Source of the DNA: Inonotus obliquus
Lineage: Eukaryota > Basidiomycota > Agaricomycetes > Hymenochaetales > Hymenochaetaceae
Direction: 5' to 3'
Assembly: GCA_032164295.1 (NCBI GenBank)
Contig: JAJHTX010000013.1
Span: forward strand, 1 to 64,000
DNA: 64,000 nt
This document shows, one piece after another, positions 11,913-24,566 of the stretch. Made by a program: the position numbers and the translations under genes. Position 1 is the stretch's first letter. The number at the start of each line of letters is the position of its first letter. The notes under the pieces were generated by a model, which was not told the DNA's origin, ran no database searches, and worked only from the letters and a program-made list of their open reading frames with translations.

Positions 11913-13663
11913 TGAGACGAAAGGATAGCACAAGGAAAGAGGGAACGTCGAGAAGCGTGTCCCGCTCCTTTATGATGTCCATATCTAACTTACTGATCAT
12001 CGGGAGAAGTCGAAAGGCCCGCATCCAGTCCATTGGTCAAAGCAACGAGGCAAGATCCTGGCATTCTTTACCAGAGCCAGCTGACCCCTCTGGCACGTCC
12101 GATTCACCCAAGCGGAGTCGTTGTCCCGCTTCTGGGATAAGAATAGACACAAAACATTTTTTGTGGAAGCTAATTTGATTAGTATTGTACCTAGAGAAGC
12201 CAGCGATGATCAGGTGTCCTAGTGAGGCGCGACTCTGAAGCGGATTTGCTAGCTCAAGAGAGTACCTCGCAGGCCAGTTCCACTGATTGTTCGGACCGTA
12301 CGACTACGACTGGAAGAAAAATCAACATATCATGGAAAAAAAGTTGGTACAGGTGGAAAAGTTTCTCACAGTCTCACGTGACTCAAATCGCACGTGAAGT
12401 TAAACTTCTCTCAAAGTCGTCTGCTCTGTGCTCAGCACCGACTGAGAATGACTAATGCTTCAACTAGTATGGCCACTCAGTGACAGACTGTGCCCCACGC
12501 ATAAGTTGTATTACCGGTTGCTTCGCAAAAGTATGTATTCGGTCACTGTCCACTTCAACTGGCGTCGGTCTATACTCGGTGCGCGGCATATTCTCGTACT
12601 CACGTTGGGCATTATGAAAAACATACGAGTCTCGTTTTTTTCTCCTCCGTACTTCCTAGGGGCACCATTCAGTCAACTTACTTTGATCGACGAAACAGTA
12701 CACTTGCAAATATAATCCGAGGGGCGACTTCCTCCTACAGGCCGTACTCAGGCGCATCTTATGACATACATAAGCGGTATAATAGGAGATAACCATGAAT
12801 GGCTGGCCAATGAGACGCTGCAGACTGGAGAGGCTGAACGCTCGCCTCAGTTCGTATCCCAATCGCCATGGATCCATTGACCTTCTGGCCGTTCTAGTGG
12901 GCAGGCTAGGTACGTAGCGGGTCTTGTGTTTCTAAAAGCAACGAGACGGTCTGTGATTCTGCTATGAGATGATTACGAGGCTTATTGAATGCCAGCTTCC
13001 TACTCAAGCGAACATTCACGGGATGCTCGCCCCACGCGAACCTTCCGTGAGCCTCTGCTCAGGCGGCCTATGGCTTGTTATATCTTCGGAATGCTCTGCG
13101 GATCACCTTCGACTTAAACTCGGGATTTTCAATGATCTGGCACGACTTTCGATTCCTCTTAATTATCGTGACGTACCCGAAGCGGAAGCTGCAAATTAGC
13201 TACTTTCCTAAATTCTTTTCGCGAACTCGGTTAGCATGAAGTCGTGAAGAAAAACGTGGCATCAATTCATTCGTTCAGTCTTCTGGACTGTTGGACTGTG
13301 AATCCTATTAATAGAGCATGCGATCGACCCTTCCCCTTAGCCACGTCTCCTTCGGAGCACTCGAGATAGACTTTCTCTGTCCCCGTTTTCATCTAATAAT
13401 ACGAGCACTTAAAGTATTACTACCCCTTTCGACTTAGTCTTATGAGAGTCTTGTTACCGAATTTGTACCGGGTAGCTACTCGTTGCTTCGCTTTCATTAA
13501 TGCGTGGCCGCCGACAACACCGCGCCGGATACGCATCATCTGACCTTCTTTCAAGCTTCTTTAGCGAGCTGAGCAGGCAAGCACGAAAATAGGACCGACC
13601 GTTGTGAATACATAAACCCTCGCGCATATCCCTCTACCATACGGTTCATCACCCCTCACAAGT
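11913..13663. other. Long intergenic region between transporter and esterase
   Basis: No recognisable gene; open stretches here are short and without domain features. It is the shared upstream region of two divergently transcribed genes (transporter minus, CE1 esterase plus), so it may hold common control elements, including the paired CACGTG sites listed separately. Confidence 0.5.
12375..12396. promoter_or_regulatory. Paired CACGTG E-boxes
   Basis: Two perfect CACGTG palindromes, at 12375-12380 and 12391-12396, are 16 bp apart start to start. They lie in the divergent upstream region of the sugar transporter and esterase genes. CACGTG is the core site for bHLH factors in fungi. The pairing is seen in the sequence; a regulatory role is inferred. 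Confidence 0.35.
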
Positions 13664-15222
13664 ATGCTTTTGAAATCGGTATACACAGTCTTATTATCCG
13701 CAATCGGCGCATTTGCCGCGGCCGGCCAGCTTGTACAGGTTAAGCCTTCATTCTTTCCCGTAGTCCGCATCTATGTGTTGACGTGCATACTTTCTTCCTC
13801 CTACAGGTTACAAATTTTGGTTCCAACCCAACAAATGTGAGGTCTATTCATCAACACACTGACATGGCTAGTTCTAAGAGGAACAACTTAGGTTGGAATG
13901 TTCGTGTACAGGCCTGCCAGGCTCGCATCGCCCCCTCCCCTGATCGTCGCCATTCACTACTGCACTGGTACTGCTCAGGCATACTTCCAGGGCACACAGT
14001 ATGCCAACCTTGCCGACACTCATGGATTCATTGTAATCTACCCTAATGCACCGGATCCGGGAGGAGTAGGTTTCCCTTCGTGTTATAAAGTTGTATCTAA
14101 TATCCCCCCTCAGTGCTGGGATGTACATACCCAAGCGACACTGACTCACAACGGAGGAGGTGATTCACTTGGAATTGTATCACAAGTAAGCATGCATGCA
14201 ACTTGGATGACGCTGGATACTGATGTCCTGTCAGGTTCGCTACGCCATCGAGAATTATGGTGTCGACCCCGACCGAGTCTTTGCTACTGGAACGAGCTCT
14301 GGAGCTATGATGACGAACGTTCTGATGGGAGCGTGAGTATCATCTTGCCTATCACTACACAAAGTACCTATACCGAACCCTGATAGTTATCCGGACGTCT
14401 TCAAAGCCGGTTCCGCGTTTTCTGGTGTGCCCTTCGGGTGTTTCGCAGGACCAGACATGTGGAATTCGCAATGCTCAACCGGTCAGCTCATTCAGACTCC
14501 TCAGCAATGGGTAAGCAATACTTGTTCATATGTACTTGGAGGCACCGCTAAGGCGTCACTAGGGTGACTTGGTCAGGAATGCGTTTCCAGGATTCACAGG
14601 AGAACGCCCGAAATTCCAGTTCTGGCATGGAACAGTGTAGGTTTCTTTTCAACGTACACGGTCCGTTCTAACTATCTTTGCAGCGACACGACCCTCTACC
14701 CTCAGAACTTTTGGGAAGACATCAAGCAATGGACTAACGTCTTCGGTGTCAGCCAGACACCCACATCCAACCTTACCAACAACCCGCTCCCGGGCTACTC
14801 GAGGGCCTCCTTCGGTCCAGATGTCCAGGCCATTCTCGCGCAAGGTGTTGGACATACTGTTCCGGAGCAAGCGAATGATGTCCTCAACTGGTTCGATCTG
14901 AGTAACCTAACACCCGGAAGCGGACCCGGAACTCCGTCCACCTCTGCACCTCCCTCTCCAACTACGTCTTCGGCACCAACCTCGAGTCCTGGACAGGGTA
15001 CCGGAACTGCAGATCATTGGGGTGAGTCTTACTGTACTTCTAACGATACTCTGAATTAAACTATTGCAACCCCAGCTCAATGCGGTGGAATCGGATGGAC
15101 TGGACCGACAGGTATGGCAGAACCTGATTACAGTGTGATGCGATGCTGACTCGCTTCTCCTAGTGTGCGCTGCTCCATTCACGTGTCAACAATTGAACGC
15201 GTACTACTCGCAGTGTCTTTGA
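13664..15222 (+). CDS. Secreted CE1 acetylxylan/feruloyl-type esterase with C-terminal CBM1
   Basis: Nine exons give 375 residues: 13664-13738, 13807-13836, 13892-14185, 14235-14332, 14387-14510, 14563-14636, 14684-15021, 15076-15111 and 15164-15222. The N-terminus (MLLKSVYTVLLSAIGAFAAA) is a signal peptide. The catalytic domain has PLIVAIHYCTGTA (oxyanion region), FIVIYPNAPD and the nucleophile elbow GTSSGAM with Ser154. A likely catalytic His lies in GVGHTVPEQ. This pattern fits carbohydrate esterase family 1 (acetylxylan esterase / feruloyl esterase B, PHB-depolymerase-like). A Ser/Thr/Pro linker leads to a fungal cellulose-binding module CBM1 (AQCGGIGWTGPT...VCAAPFTCQ...YYSQCL), itself split over three exons. 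Probable role: extracellular deacylation of plant-wall xylan. Acetyl versus feruloyl specificity is not resolved. Confidence 0.92.
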
Positions 15223-15357
15223 ATTAATTTGTGACTTCTTGCATTGTCCTGTGTTCTCCTTCTGAGGTGACCGGGTAGTTGAAATGACAATAGTGGAATA
15301 TTTCAGGTTGCGATGAGGATCAATTATACTCGAATTCTCAGAATAGGTTGTCTCAAA

Positions 15358-15835
15358 TCAAAGACTGGACGGCATTTCTTTCCAAGGGCTTGAATTGGAT
15401 TTGTGATCGAGGGTTATCTGGAGGGTGTCGAGGACGCTCATCATCAATGTTTGGATCACCCACATCACTTCCCTGAGCCTGGATGATGAGATAATACAAC
15501 GAAAACAATGGTGATGGAGCCAGAAACAAAACATAGCAGTACCATATGGGAAATAGCCGAGGAAACTGTCTGACGAGTTGAGAGTATGGTAATCCGGTCC
15601 GTTTAAAGCTTGTGGCTCTGCACCTGCTTTGGAAGATAGACCATAATCATGGATAGCGAGCAATCGGTTTGGGGTGAGGCGAAACACGGGAGTGGGATAC
15701 AGCATTCGTCCGAGAATCCGCCTCCGAACGATCGGAGCAGGTAGGAACACCGCCCTCTTCTCCCTTGGTGGTAATCCAAGCAACTCTCGAAAAACTGCAG
15801 TAAATCAAACAGAAAATGCCATCTTCAATTTGCAT
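15358..15835 (-). CDS. Small hypothetical gene, splicing uncertain
   Basis: An open frame (15358-15783, after a good acceptor TTTACTGCAG at its 5' side) encodes VRRRILGRMLYPTPVFRLTP and further plausible sequence. A second coding-like segment, AQGSDVGDPNIDDERPRHPP to the stop, follows a possible GTACTG...CCAG intron at about 15480-15540 but in a different frame. The frames do not join with a single obvious intron, so the model is incomplete. The basic N-terminus and acidic, Pro-rich tail could suit a small mitochondrial protein, but no family was recognised. It lies between the esterase and PGK, divergent from PGK. Confidence 0.35.
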
Positions 15836-16032
15836 CGTGTCTAGCGCTCGCTAATACGTCGAGAGATCGGGTGGAAGCCAGGACAAAGAAAGCCATATAA
15901 AATTTTGATATATGTGATCGTGAGAACTTAATTCCATATCTGCTGAACCGCCGAGGACCGCAACGTAAGACGCATATAACATGTACGGTGCCCGCACCTT
16001 TACCTCCGCCCACAGGCAATCCATCGTCAACC

Positions 16033-17515
16033 ATGTCGCTCTCCAAGAAACTATCCATCACTGATATTGATCTAAAGGATAAGAGAGTTCTCATCCGCGT
16101 GGACTTCAATGTCCCCATGCAAGATGGGAAAATTACCAACCCAGCGGTACGCTCATGTCCGACCAACTCACCTGCGACGCTGACCTTTCATCCCGTAGCG
16201 TATCGTTGCAGCTCTCCCCACCATAGAATACGCCCTCAATAATGGTGAGTTGTTTGGCTTGCAAACTCGTATCACGATCGGGGCTCACACATTGCGAAAG
16301 GCGCGCGTGCTGTCATTCTCATGTCGCATCTTGGTCGACCAGATGGCAAGGTGGTGCCAAAATACTCGCTAGAGCCTGTGGCGAAGGAAGTAGAGGCCCG
16401 CATTAATAGGCCAGTTACGCCTCTGCGAGACTGCGTCGGTCCGGATGTGGAATCTGCCGTTTCGTCTGCTGCTCCCGGCTCCGTCATTTTGCTCGAGAAC
16501 CTACGATTCCATATCGAGGAGGAGGGCTCTGTTAAAAACAAGGATGGAACAAAGACAAAGGCCTCCGCAGCCGACGTCAAGGCTTTCCGAGAATCTCTCA
16601 CGAAACTTGGAGACGTCTATGTGAACGATGCCTTCGGAACTGCTCACCGCGCTCACTCCAGTATGGTCGGCGTTGAGCTTCCGCAGCGTGCGGCCGGTTT
16701 CCTGATGAAGAAGGAACTTGAATACTTCGCGAAGGCACTTGAGCACCCGGAGCGCCCCTTCCTTGCCATCCTCGGTGGTGCAAAAGTGTCCGACAAGATC
16801 CAGCTTATCGATAACATGCTTGACAAGGTTGACAAGCTTATCATTGCCGGTGGTATGTCCTTCACTTTCAAGAAGACACTGAACAATGTAAACGTGAGTA
16901 TCGATCCTCCGGCTTCTGGTTCTCTTCTTCACATACGCTTTCCAATAGATCGGAAAGTCTCTCTTCGATGAACCCGGCTCGAAAAAGGTTGGAGAGCTTA
17001 TCGAGAAAGCCAAAAAGAACAACGTCGAGCTTGTCTTCCCTGTCGATTACATAACGGCAGATAAGTTCGACAAAGATGCGCAGACCGGCACGGCGACTGA
17101 CGAAACCGGTATACCGGATGAGTGGATGGGTCTTGATGCCGGCGAGAAGAGCCGTCAACTGTTCCGAGAGGCAGTCTTGAGCGCGAAGACAATCCTCTGG
17201 AATGGTCCTCCAGGGGTCTTTGAATTCCCTAAATTTGCTGGGGGCTCCAAAGCACTTCTGGATGCGAACATCGAGGCTGCGCAGAAGGGCGCGGTGGTTA
17301 TTGTCGGCGGTGGTGACACTGCTACACTTGTCGCACAGCAAGGAGTGGAGGATAAACTGAGCCATGTAAGCACCGGCGGAGGAGCATCTCTGGAGCTGCT
17401 TGAAGGAAAGGTGCGCGTCAATTCATTATCTGATTAACGATACTTTGTAATGTTCACTTGATGGTTCATTTAGACCCTTCCCGGTGTCGCCGCGCTTAGC
17501 GACAAGGATACCTGA
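16033..17515 (+). CDS. pgk1: Phosphoglycerate kinase
   Basis: Five exons join to 418 residues, the usual length for fungal PGK: 16033-16146, 16199-16244, 16301-16893, 16949-17410 and 17474-17515. It transfers phosphate from 1,3-bisphosphoglycerate to ADP in cytosolic glycolysis. The signature [15 protein letters not shown] is near the N-terminus. SHLGRPDG carries the substrate-binding HLGRP. Further motifs are [47 protein letters not shown] and the nucleotide-binding GGGDTATL. All key residues appear intact. The upstream CT/CC-rich leader fits a strongly expressed gene. Confidence 0.97.
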
Positions 17516-20500
17516 GTTCCAAATGCCGGACTGTTCATCCGATGTAATTTGTCTACCTGAGAATTGCTAAAGCGAAGTCATTTTGTCCGATTACTAAGTG
17601 AAATCTAAGAAATAGAGAATTAAGATAAGGAAGTGTTGTACTGAACAGATGAGATCCGCTTCACGTGCCTCCCCTCTTACCAAGGATTAAAGATTTCTTT
17701 CCTGAAATAATAATAGCACAAGTATATATCCGTGTCCTCGAAACATATTGACCTGTGAAGGATGGTTATCCGACGACCGTAATCCTGAGACTGTGGCAAT
17801 TCTCTTGAATATTGGTTGCTACGCACCAACGTCAACTATCTCGTCCATTCCTCGCCCACTTGATGGAGTCTGGATGGCTAGTGAAGCCGATCAATGCAGT
17901 CCACATGTCTTGCTTCTCTGATTCATCTCATTTGGCGCGAGAGCTAACCCTCATTTCCACATCTCATGCCATGCACTCCTCAATAATTTCATCCTGGTAC
18001 CATCCGCCGACCTAGGACCAACGCGAATCCTTCTTACTGAGGCATATTGGAATATGTTTACCTCTTATCTTTCTTCGACATCTCGATCTCGATGAGCTTT
18101 TTCACTATAAGGATATCATATCCCCGTCTCTGTGAAGGGCTAATCACTGTTCTCATGCAGTGCCACGCGGACTCCGCCTGGTCGCGTTAATACCGCACCC
18201 ATTCAGCCTTGGATACGCAGCGATACTGTGCATTGAATGTAACTTATACAAACTTGACCAGCTTGACTAGCTATTCATGAGATGGTCGCTTCTTGCAATA
18301 GGGTCCGTTGATCTAATAGTTGCCTCTGTGCCTCGTATACTTGCTATAGCACGTCTGAACTCAAACAGGAAGAATGTGCTTGCACTAAGGCCATAGTCAC
18401 ACATCGATGAGGGGGAGGGGGAGGGGAAGGGGGAATAATCTCGCTTCCGAAAGTTTCGGTGACTTCTATTCTCCCTGGCGTCCATTTTCTGGTGCAATAC
18501 TTTCCGATCCGATGTATTCATTCTATCAACTAAACACTTCGAATCGTATCTTCTCATGCCCTAGTATGCGGTCCGCAATAAGCGAGTCGTCTCACTTCGC
18601 AACTAAATATTTGAAACGAGGCATTCCGTTCAACTCTATTTTTCTTTACGTCAATCCCGAATGCCGTTCGAAAAGCTGCTATTCCGACGACTTCACACGG
18701 AAAAATACCATACTTATACATGTTTTATCCATCTCGTGGGTGTGCAAAGAATGGTGGCTAATTTTAGACTGCAGCCAAGATTGATGGTAGTTTCAAGTTT
18801 GGCTATCCTCCGTTCTAGCACCGTTAGGGTCCCTTCATTCCATTCCATCCCACTGCAGATGAAACCAGAAAGATTTGTTCCCTTCCCGCCACGCGTCGTT
18901 TGAAATGGCCAACTCATAGGTATGAGAAATGATGTCATTACTGCCGGCATTTCCGTTGTCATGTTTTTGCTGTCAACGAATCATTTGTACCTACGAAAAG
19001 AAATACTGAATGAGTGATCGCAAAGGAACATACTGCGGGATAAGGAACGGATGTGCGATGTCTGTCAGCTCAGGAGCGTCCTGCCGCCACCAAATTCGTT
19101 CAAAAACTTGATAATTTACAAGTCGTGTCAGGGCCCAGGCACGAAGAGGAAAACACTTGCACCAGAAGCTTGGACGTTGTTTGTGAGGGATTAGCAGATC
19201 CCAACCAACGGAAACACCATTTTGTGCCTCACAGCTTGTCAATGTAACAAGCGAGACACTCCATTTTTTTCCTTCCATTACCCGCATATTGATAAATGCA
19301 AGAAAATCCAACTGCTTCTGAGGGATCGACAGAGGTAATAGTTATCTCCCGAGTCTGCATCGTCACCCGTAGACATCACGTGTTGCCTGGTAGAATTCGA
19401 ATTTGAACCCGGTAGTCGGATGCGAAGCAGCCCTTGCGACACCAGAAGCATCACTGTGAGAAACCCAAACTTTGCAGGCCAAAAATATACAAGTCGCTCA
19501 ATCAAGGGTACTCGTTTACGCCAAGGCGGCTCCGGTACCTTTACAAGTGAAAAAGTACGGGTTGCCGGGAACTCGGAGGTCAGGATGAGGGATGGAAATG
19601 GAAATGAAAGACACGATGGCACTTATAAAGAGATTCCTGCCCTGAATTCTAAACTTGCTCCACCAGAGAGATGACTGACATTTGAGTTGAGATATCTTCA
19701 GATCTCTTCCGCCGGCCAGGAAACGGTGGGTCCCTCGTGATGAGGCCCGGCCGTGTTAACAACGCAGGAATGATGGAATATGACGTTTAAACAACGCAGT
19801 TAAAGTTCTTATGAGCGGGCTTCGATTATGGGAACCGCTTTGCAAGCTCAAAAGTTTCTTGTGCCGTATGAATATTAAGGGGATTGCTGTGCTCGTCCCG
19901 TGGCAAGACAGGTGAGCTACCTGGCAGATGTACAAAGCACGCGTTGTGAGAGAAAAAACACAAAGCGCTGGTGATGACATGGAGATGCAAAGAGCTACGT
20001 GTCCTCACCTGCCCGTAATCCCCGATTACGAAACGCCACAGTAGGCGAGGGACTCTCACATAGCCGATCTATCCCAAGCACCAGAAGGGAATTGCTGCCC
20101 ACGGCTGACAGCATGTCCGAAGTTATACATGGTGCTCTTTCCTTCTTCGCCGACACGGGAATCGTTTCGTCGCTTCTCCCGTTGTCTTAAGCGAGTCCCC
20201 AAATTCTTGGAGAAATCCGTTGAATACCATGAGGTTGAAGAGAAGGAGTGGCATGTAGAGAGGAAGCCGTGACAGCAAGGTCCTCAGAGACGACGTATAC
20301 TCAGCCAGATCGGAGTTTGTAGCGTGTGGAAGCATTGTAGGATTAAGCGGAAAAACTTGATCACAAACCTAGCCAGAGCGTTATGAATGTAGGTGAGTGA
20401 AAAAGCCACTGGCAATTGAAATGCTAAAATGTCATGACTGTGACCAAACGTGACGATCACGTTGCTCTAGCTTGGCTTGTTTCCGTTCGCTGAGCTGGCC

Positions 20501-21132
20501 TACCTGCTCTCATTCAATTGCTGTCGTCAACGTACAGATCGCTATGCCATCAACGCCTCGACATAGCTTAACAGACTGCGAGGAAAACAGGGTTTGTACG
20601 GAAGTCTAAGCTATTTTCCAGGAAGAATTCTCTCGGATTCTCGGTGTTAGGGCCTCATTGTGTCCTCATGTCAAGGTCCCTACAATATGTCTCGACTTCT
20701 CTGGAAGAACAAGAGTTCCCTCTAAGACGGGTAGCACATACCTCTTTGGTTCTCTTGTCACTCGTCACCCGTTCTCTGAATCTAACCGATTTCTGGATAA
20801 AATACACACTCTTCCCGCACGAGGCAGTGAGCACCTGATGTTTAATTTAGCGGGAACTTTCTTGGTTTCGTTACCAGCTTCCCCGTCGCATATCCAAGTA
20901 TTCATAGTACAGATAGCTACCGACGGGTCCGCCCGTCTTCTTATAAGGCCTTCCTCAGCTTAATTTGTGGATCGTCTCCCCCTCTCTTCCGTAGATAAGT
21001 CGACGCCCAGCGCTTGCTTGCAAGCATTACTTCACGCTCAGACGTCTCTGCAAGATAAGAGTACTTATACCACCCCTTTCTTCGGCTGGCCACACGTTTG
21101 TCCTATACTTGATGACCTCATTACGACCTACT
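17516..21132. other. 3.6-kb intergenic region
   Basis: No recognisable protein or RNA gene. The short open frames lack domain or codon-use support. The one compositional feature is a purine block near 18408-18434 (repeated GGGGGA units). The right end forms the upstream region of the disordered-protein gene. Confidence 0.45.
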
Positions 21133-23705
21133 ATGAATTCCAGCAACATTACATTTGCGCCAGTCCTGGTGAAGTCTCATTCATCTCAGACGGGCCAACA
21201 TTATGCGATCAGGAGACCTCACGTCGTAAGCATTTCTACTTCTTAAATCCGGAGGCATGATGTTAATGGACGATATAACAGCCTCATCGTCCTGCAACAT
21301 CCCCGACCCTTCCAAGTCCGCCTGTCCCTCCAAAGGACACTGCTATCAATCGGGCACTCAAGGAAACGGCTTCTGCGGAGCATCGATGGTCGGAAGTCGT
21401 ACCACCTGCAACCGCACTAACCTTCGCCGCGATATGGGATCCAGAAGATGGCTTGGTTACATTTAGCGGAGCTGCATTGAGCGCCTCGGAGAATGGTGGC
21501 AGCAACATCTCGCCAGAAGATGCGGACTCACGTTCTCAAGTACTCTCAGTTGACTTTGTGAACGTTGAAACTACACCAAATACAGCAAAGGACAGTCTAT
21601 TTCCTTACTCCCAATCTCGATTCGCCGCCAGTGAGATCTCGACATTGCGCTTTCCAGTATCTCCCACGCGTCGAAGCTCGGCAGGGACTGGTGTGGCTAT
21701 TGATACTTCTGTTTGTCCGGAAATCGAGAAGCAAAGGAGACGCGCCGCGCAAATTGCGATTGAACGCGGTCGGGATTCGAACGCTCGTCGTCTCGATACA
21801 TCCATCGCCAGATCAAGGAAACATCTCGTTCCACGTGCTATGCATCATCATTCCTCGTCCCAGGATTCGACTACTTCAAATGGCCTTGCTGCACTTGGCT
21901 CAAGTCTTTATAACGCATTCCGTCGCGTCGCTACACCAAAGCAAGGACACCAAGGGCACAGCCGGGCGGAAAGATATGCTTTTCTCCGTCGTACGAATGG
22001 CAAAGTGAATGAGCACTATTCTGGACGCGACGATCATGACGAAAAGGCGCACGCTTTTGCGGATGAACACGATATCAGCACACCCCCAAAGTCGCCTCGT
22101 TTCCGAAGCATTTTTGCTCGATCCATTTGGCATCGCGGTACCGGGCGCGAGGAGGGCCTGGTGTGCAGGCCGCGGATTCAGGACGACTGCGATGGCATCA
22201 CTCTCGATTCTGGCTTTGATTGCATTGATATCGATGATGGCACGGAAGAGACCTGGCTTGCTAACCTCAGAGGAACACAGGAAGAGCTTGATTCTGCCTT
22301 GCAGCGCGATGTCAATAGACTCGTAAGTAACTCTGGGTATTTTGCTTTGGCTACCACGCTAATGGGATGGCAGAAATCGACTTTCTCATGGACGACAACG
22401 TCGACTTCGCGATACATTGATGTTGCTGCTTATCTTGAAGATGATTCCGATACCGACTCGACGGTTTCCAGTCTGGGTGCGCCAATCGCTCCCGCCGCGT
22501 CTCATTTCGATTCACAGCAAGCAAAGACTACACCCATCGATACTCCAAGCAGAGATTGCAACTCGCCTTGGTTTCCCATTGAGCCACCTACTCCGCGGCC
22601 AGGATTCACTTTCCCTCAAAATTCGAGACCGCAACGCAACCTGTTGAGGAAGGCATCGAAGACTCAGGTCGCCTGTCCACAGACAGAGAAGGCAGGCTAC
22701 GCGCCAAAGGTTGCCAAAGCCGGACAAGATCTGCAGCGTCACCAAAATTGCTCAGAATGTCAACTCCACAGTGAGTTGTGCGAATTCGAAGCTCGGGAGG
22801 TTGGTGCAAACCAGAGGAAGGGAAAGGGAAGAGCGAATTCACAACCCGATCCTCCCGACTCCATTCGGAATACGGTTTGCTTGGGCCGACCGGCACCATT
22901 ACGGTCTTCTTCAACACCGGCGTCACTGACCTTCACTCATACAAGGTCCCAATCTCTCCCGGGCTCTAATACTGCAACTCCCGCAGAGGTTCTCGCTCGT
23001 GCTTCGTACAACCATGAGTGGGCTACCCCTGTCCCGTCACGCCCTATTTCCCATGTCCGTTCACCTTCTGCCCCCCAGCAAGGTTCATCTCTGTCCACCA
23101 TGTCAGTGAAAAGACCCACTACACCTACGCGAACATGCCAACAATTTGCAGACATGCGAGACATCCTGCGTGGAGTTCAAAGCGGCATTCGTCCATCGAC
23201 ACCTATCCCTGGTATGCCACCTGTGCCAAAGAATCGACCTCCGCCGACCTCGTTCCGCCCTGTATCTGCCGGCGGACGGGAAAGAGGCCGCTCAGGAACA
23301 CCCACGTCTCTTGGCAGCCAGCCCTTGGGACGCTGGTCGCAAGCGCCGTCACTCGGACGATCACACAGCCATAGACCGCTGGCACCCACAGAAACTCCTT
23401 CAAGTATGCGCTCACGAACGCGCAGCTTGGAAAGCCTCCGGGGTACTGCACAGGCACTCGCTGCTGTCTCCACTGCACCATTACGAAGCCTCTGGCGAGC
23501 ACGATCATTCATGCGACCCTCACACAGCGATCAACCAAGGCCATCTGAGACTAATGACGAGGATGGTGTATGGGTCTGTGTAGACATCAAGTCACCGAAC
23601 AACAAGCCAAAGACGTCTTCATCATCGGATGGCGCGAAGGCGGCGGTTACTGCTCCATCCGCATTCGTGTTCACGTCTCACCCTTACCGAGATGCTTCCT
23701 GCTAA
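21133..23705 (+). CDS. Large intrinsically disordered hypothetical protein
   Basis: Exon 1 is 21133-21225, starting at the ATG of MNSSNITFAPVLVKSHSSQT. Exon 2 begins at 21282 and is open to the stop at 23705. Unspliced further, the protein is 838 residues. A good in-frame intron (GTAAGT...CTAAT...CAG, 51 nt, 22323-22373) would shorten it to 821. The product is rich in Ser, Pro, Arg and Thr with repeated RS, SP and TP dipeptides. One patch is more ordered (about residues 280-340, FDCIDIDDGTEETWLANLRG). There are no membrane segments or catalytic motifs. Many SP/TP sites suggest a phosphorylated scaffold or regulatory protein, but that is inference only. No family recognised. Confidence 0.75.
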
Positions 23706-24566
23706 TTCTCGGGTGCGGGTGCTATGGACAACTTCTAGATCTACTTTCACTTGCTAAGCGAAAGCTTCTTTTCTACCCTTCGGACACGAACACTCAAACA
23801 CAATCTCATATACTCGCTTGTTTGTCTATGCATGATCTCCTTTAGAATTGTTTCCTCTTGGATTGACCTTCGTTTTACTCTTCTTTTTCTGATTAGAATT
23901 TCGCCTTGGATGTGCTGGAAACACGTTCAAGGACCATGCCTACACTTTTTTTTGAAACTCGGAACAATGACGGCCCTTTGACGATTATGTTGATGACCTT
24001 ATGACCTGGTGTATAATTACTTATCCCATAGACATTCCCCATTGTGGTATGTATCGTATCGTTGTTTTTAGGAAGTAAGTATAGTCTTCCAATAAGTATA
24101 GACTTGCCAACTGTGACTTGTCAGGAATCGAATGACTTTACAAAGAAGAGAACCTTCGAGAAGATGAACATTAATGTTTTCTTTTGGTTAGTATTGCAGC
24201 ATCGGATACCCGGGTACTAGGCAGATTCATGAATGAGAAGAGTACCGACTCTCAGGAAATTACAATCTTCGAGTTCTAGTCATAACTTTATACAGATGTA
24301 CCAGTCCTTTCGAAAAGCTTAAATCGAGTCAAACTACAACAGACATGGATGCTATTTTCTGGTATTCTTGACGGGGTCGACCGAATTCACCGCTGTCCGC
24401 TTGGTCCGCTTGTTGAGCTGAGTTGAGACCAGACCAAGAGGATGATGACGGGTCACATGACTTTACGGCGACCTCTTTTTTCGATTGTGTGTGTGATGGT
24501 CAGTCTCCCACTCGTTCTCACAGTCTACCATAGCGTCCATCTCATCCTCATCCTCCCTCCTTTTCA
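23706..24566. other. Intergenic
   Basis: No coding signal. It is T-rich after the preceding stop, consistent with a 3' UTR and terminator, and becomes CT-rich just before the F-box start, consistent with a promoter. Confidence 0.45.

Noticed and set aside
13561..13770. Minus ORF overlapping the esterase start
   Set aside because: Overlaps the signal peptide coding region and has no supporting features.
15001..15222. Esterase ending at the linker without a binding module
   Set aside because: Three short exons splice in frame to a complete CBM1 with all expected Cys and aromatic residues.
16501..17022. 173-codon minus ORF across PGK
   Set aside because: Antisense shadow of a highly conserved enzyme; no motif of its own.
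19396..19430. Possible tRNA T-loop (TTGAACCCGG)
   Set aside because: No matching acceptor stem or anticodon arm could be folded around it.
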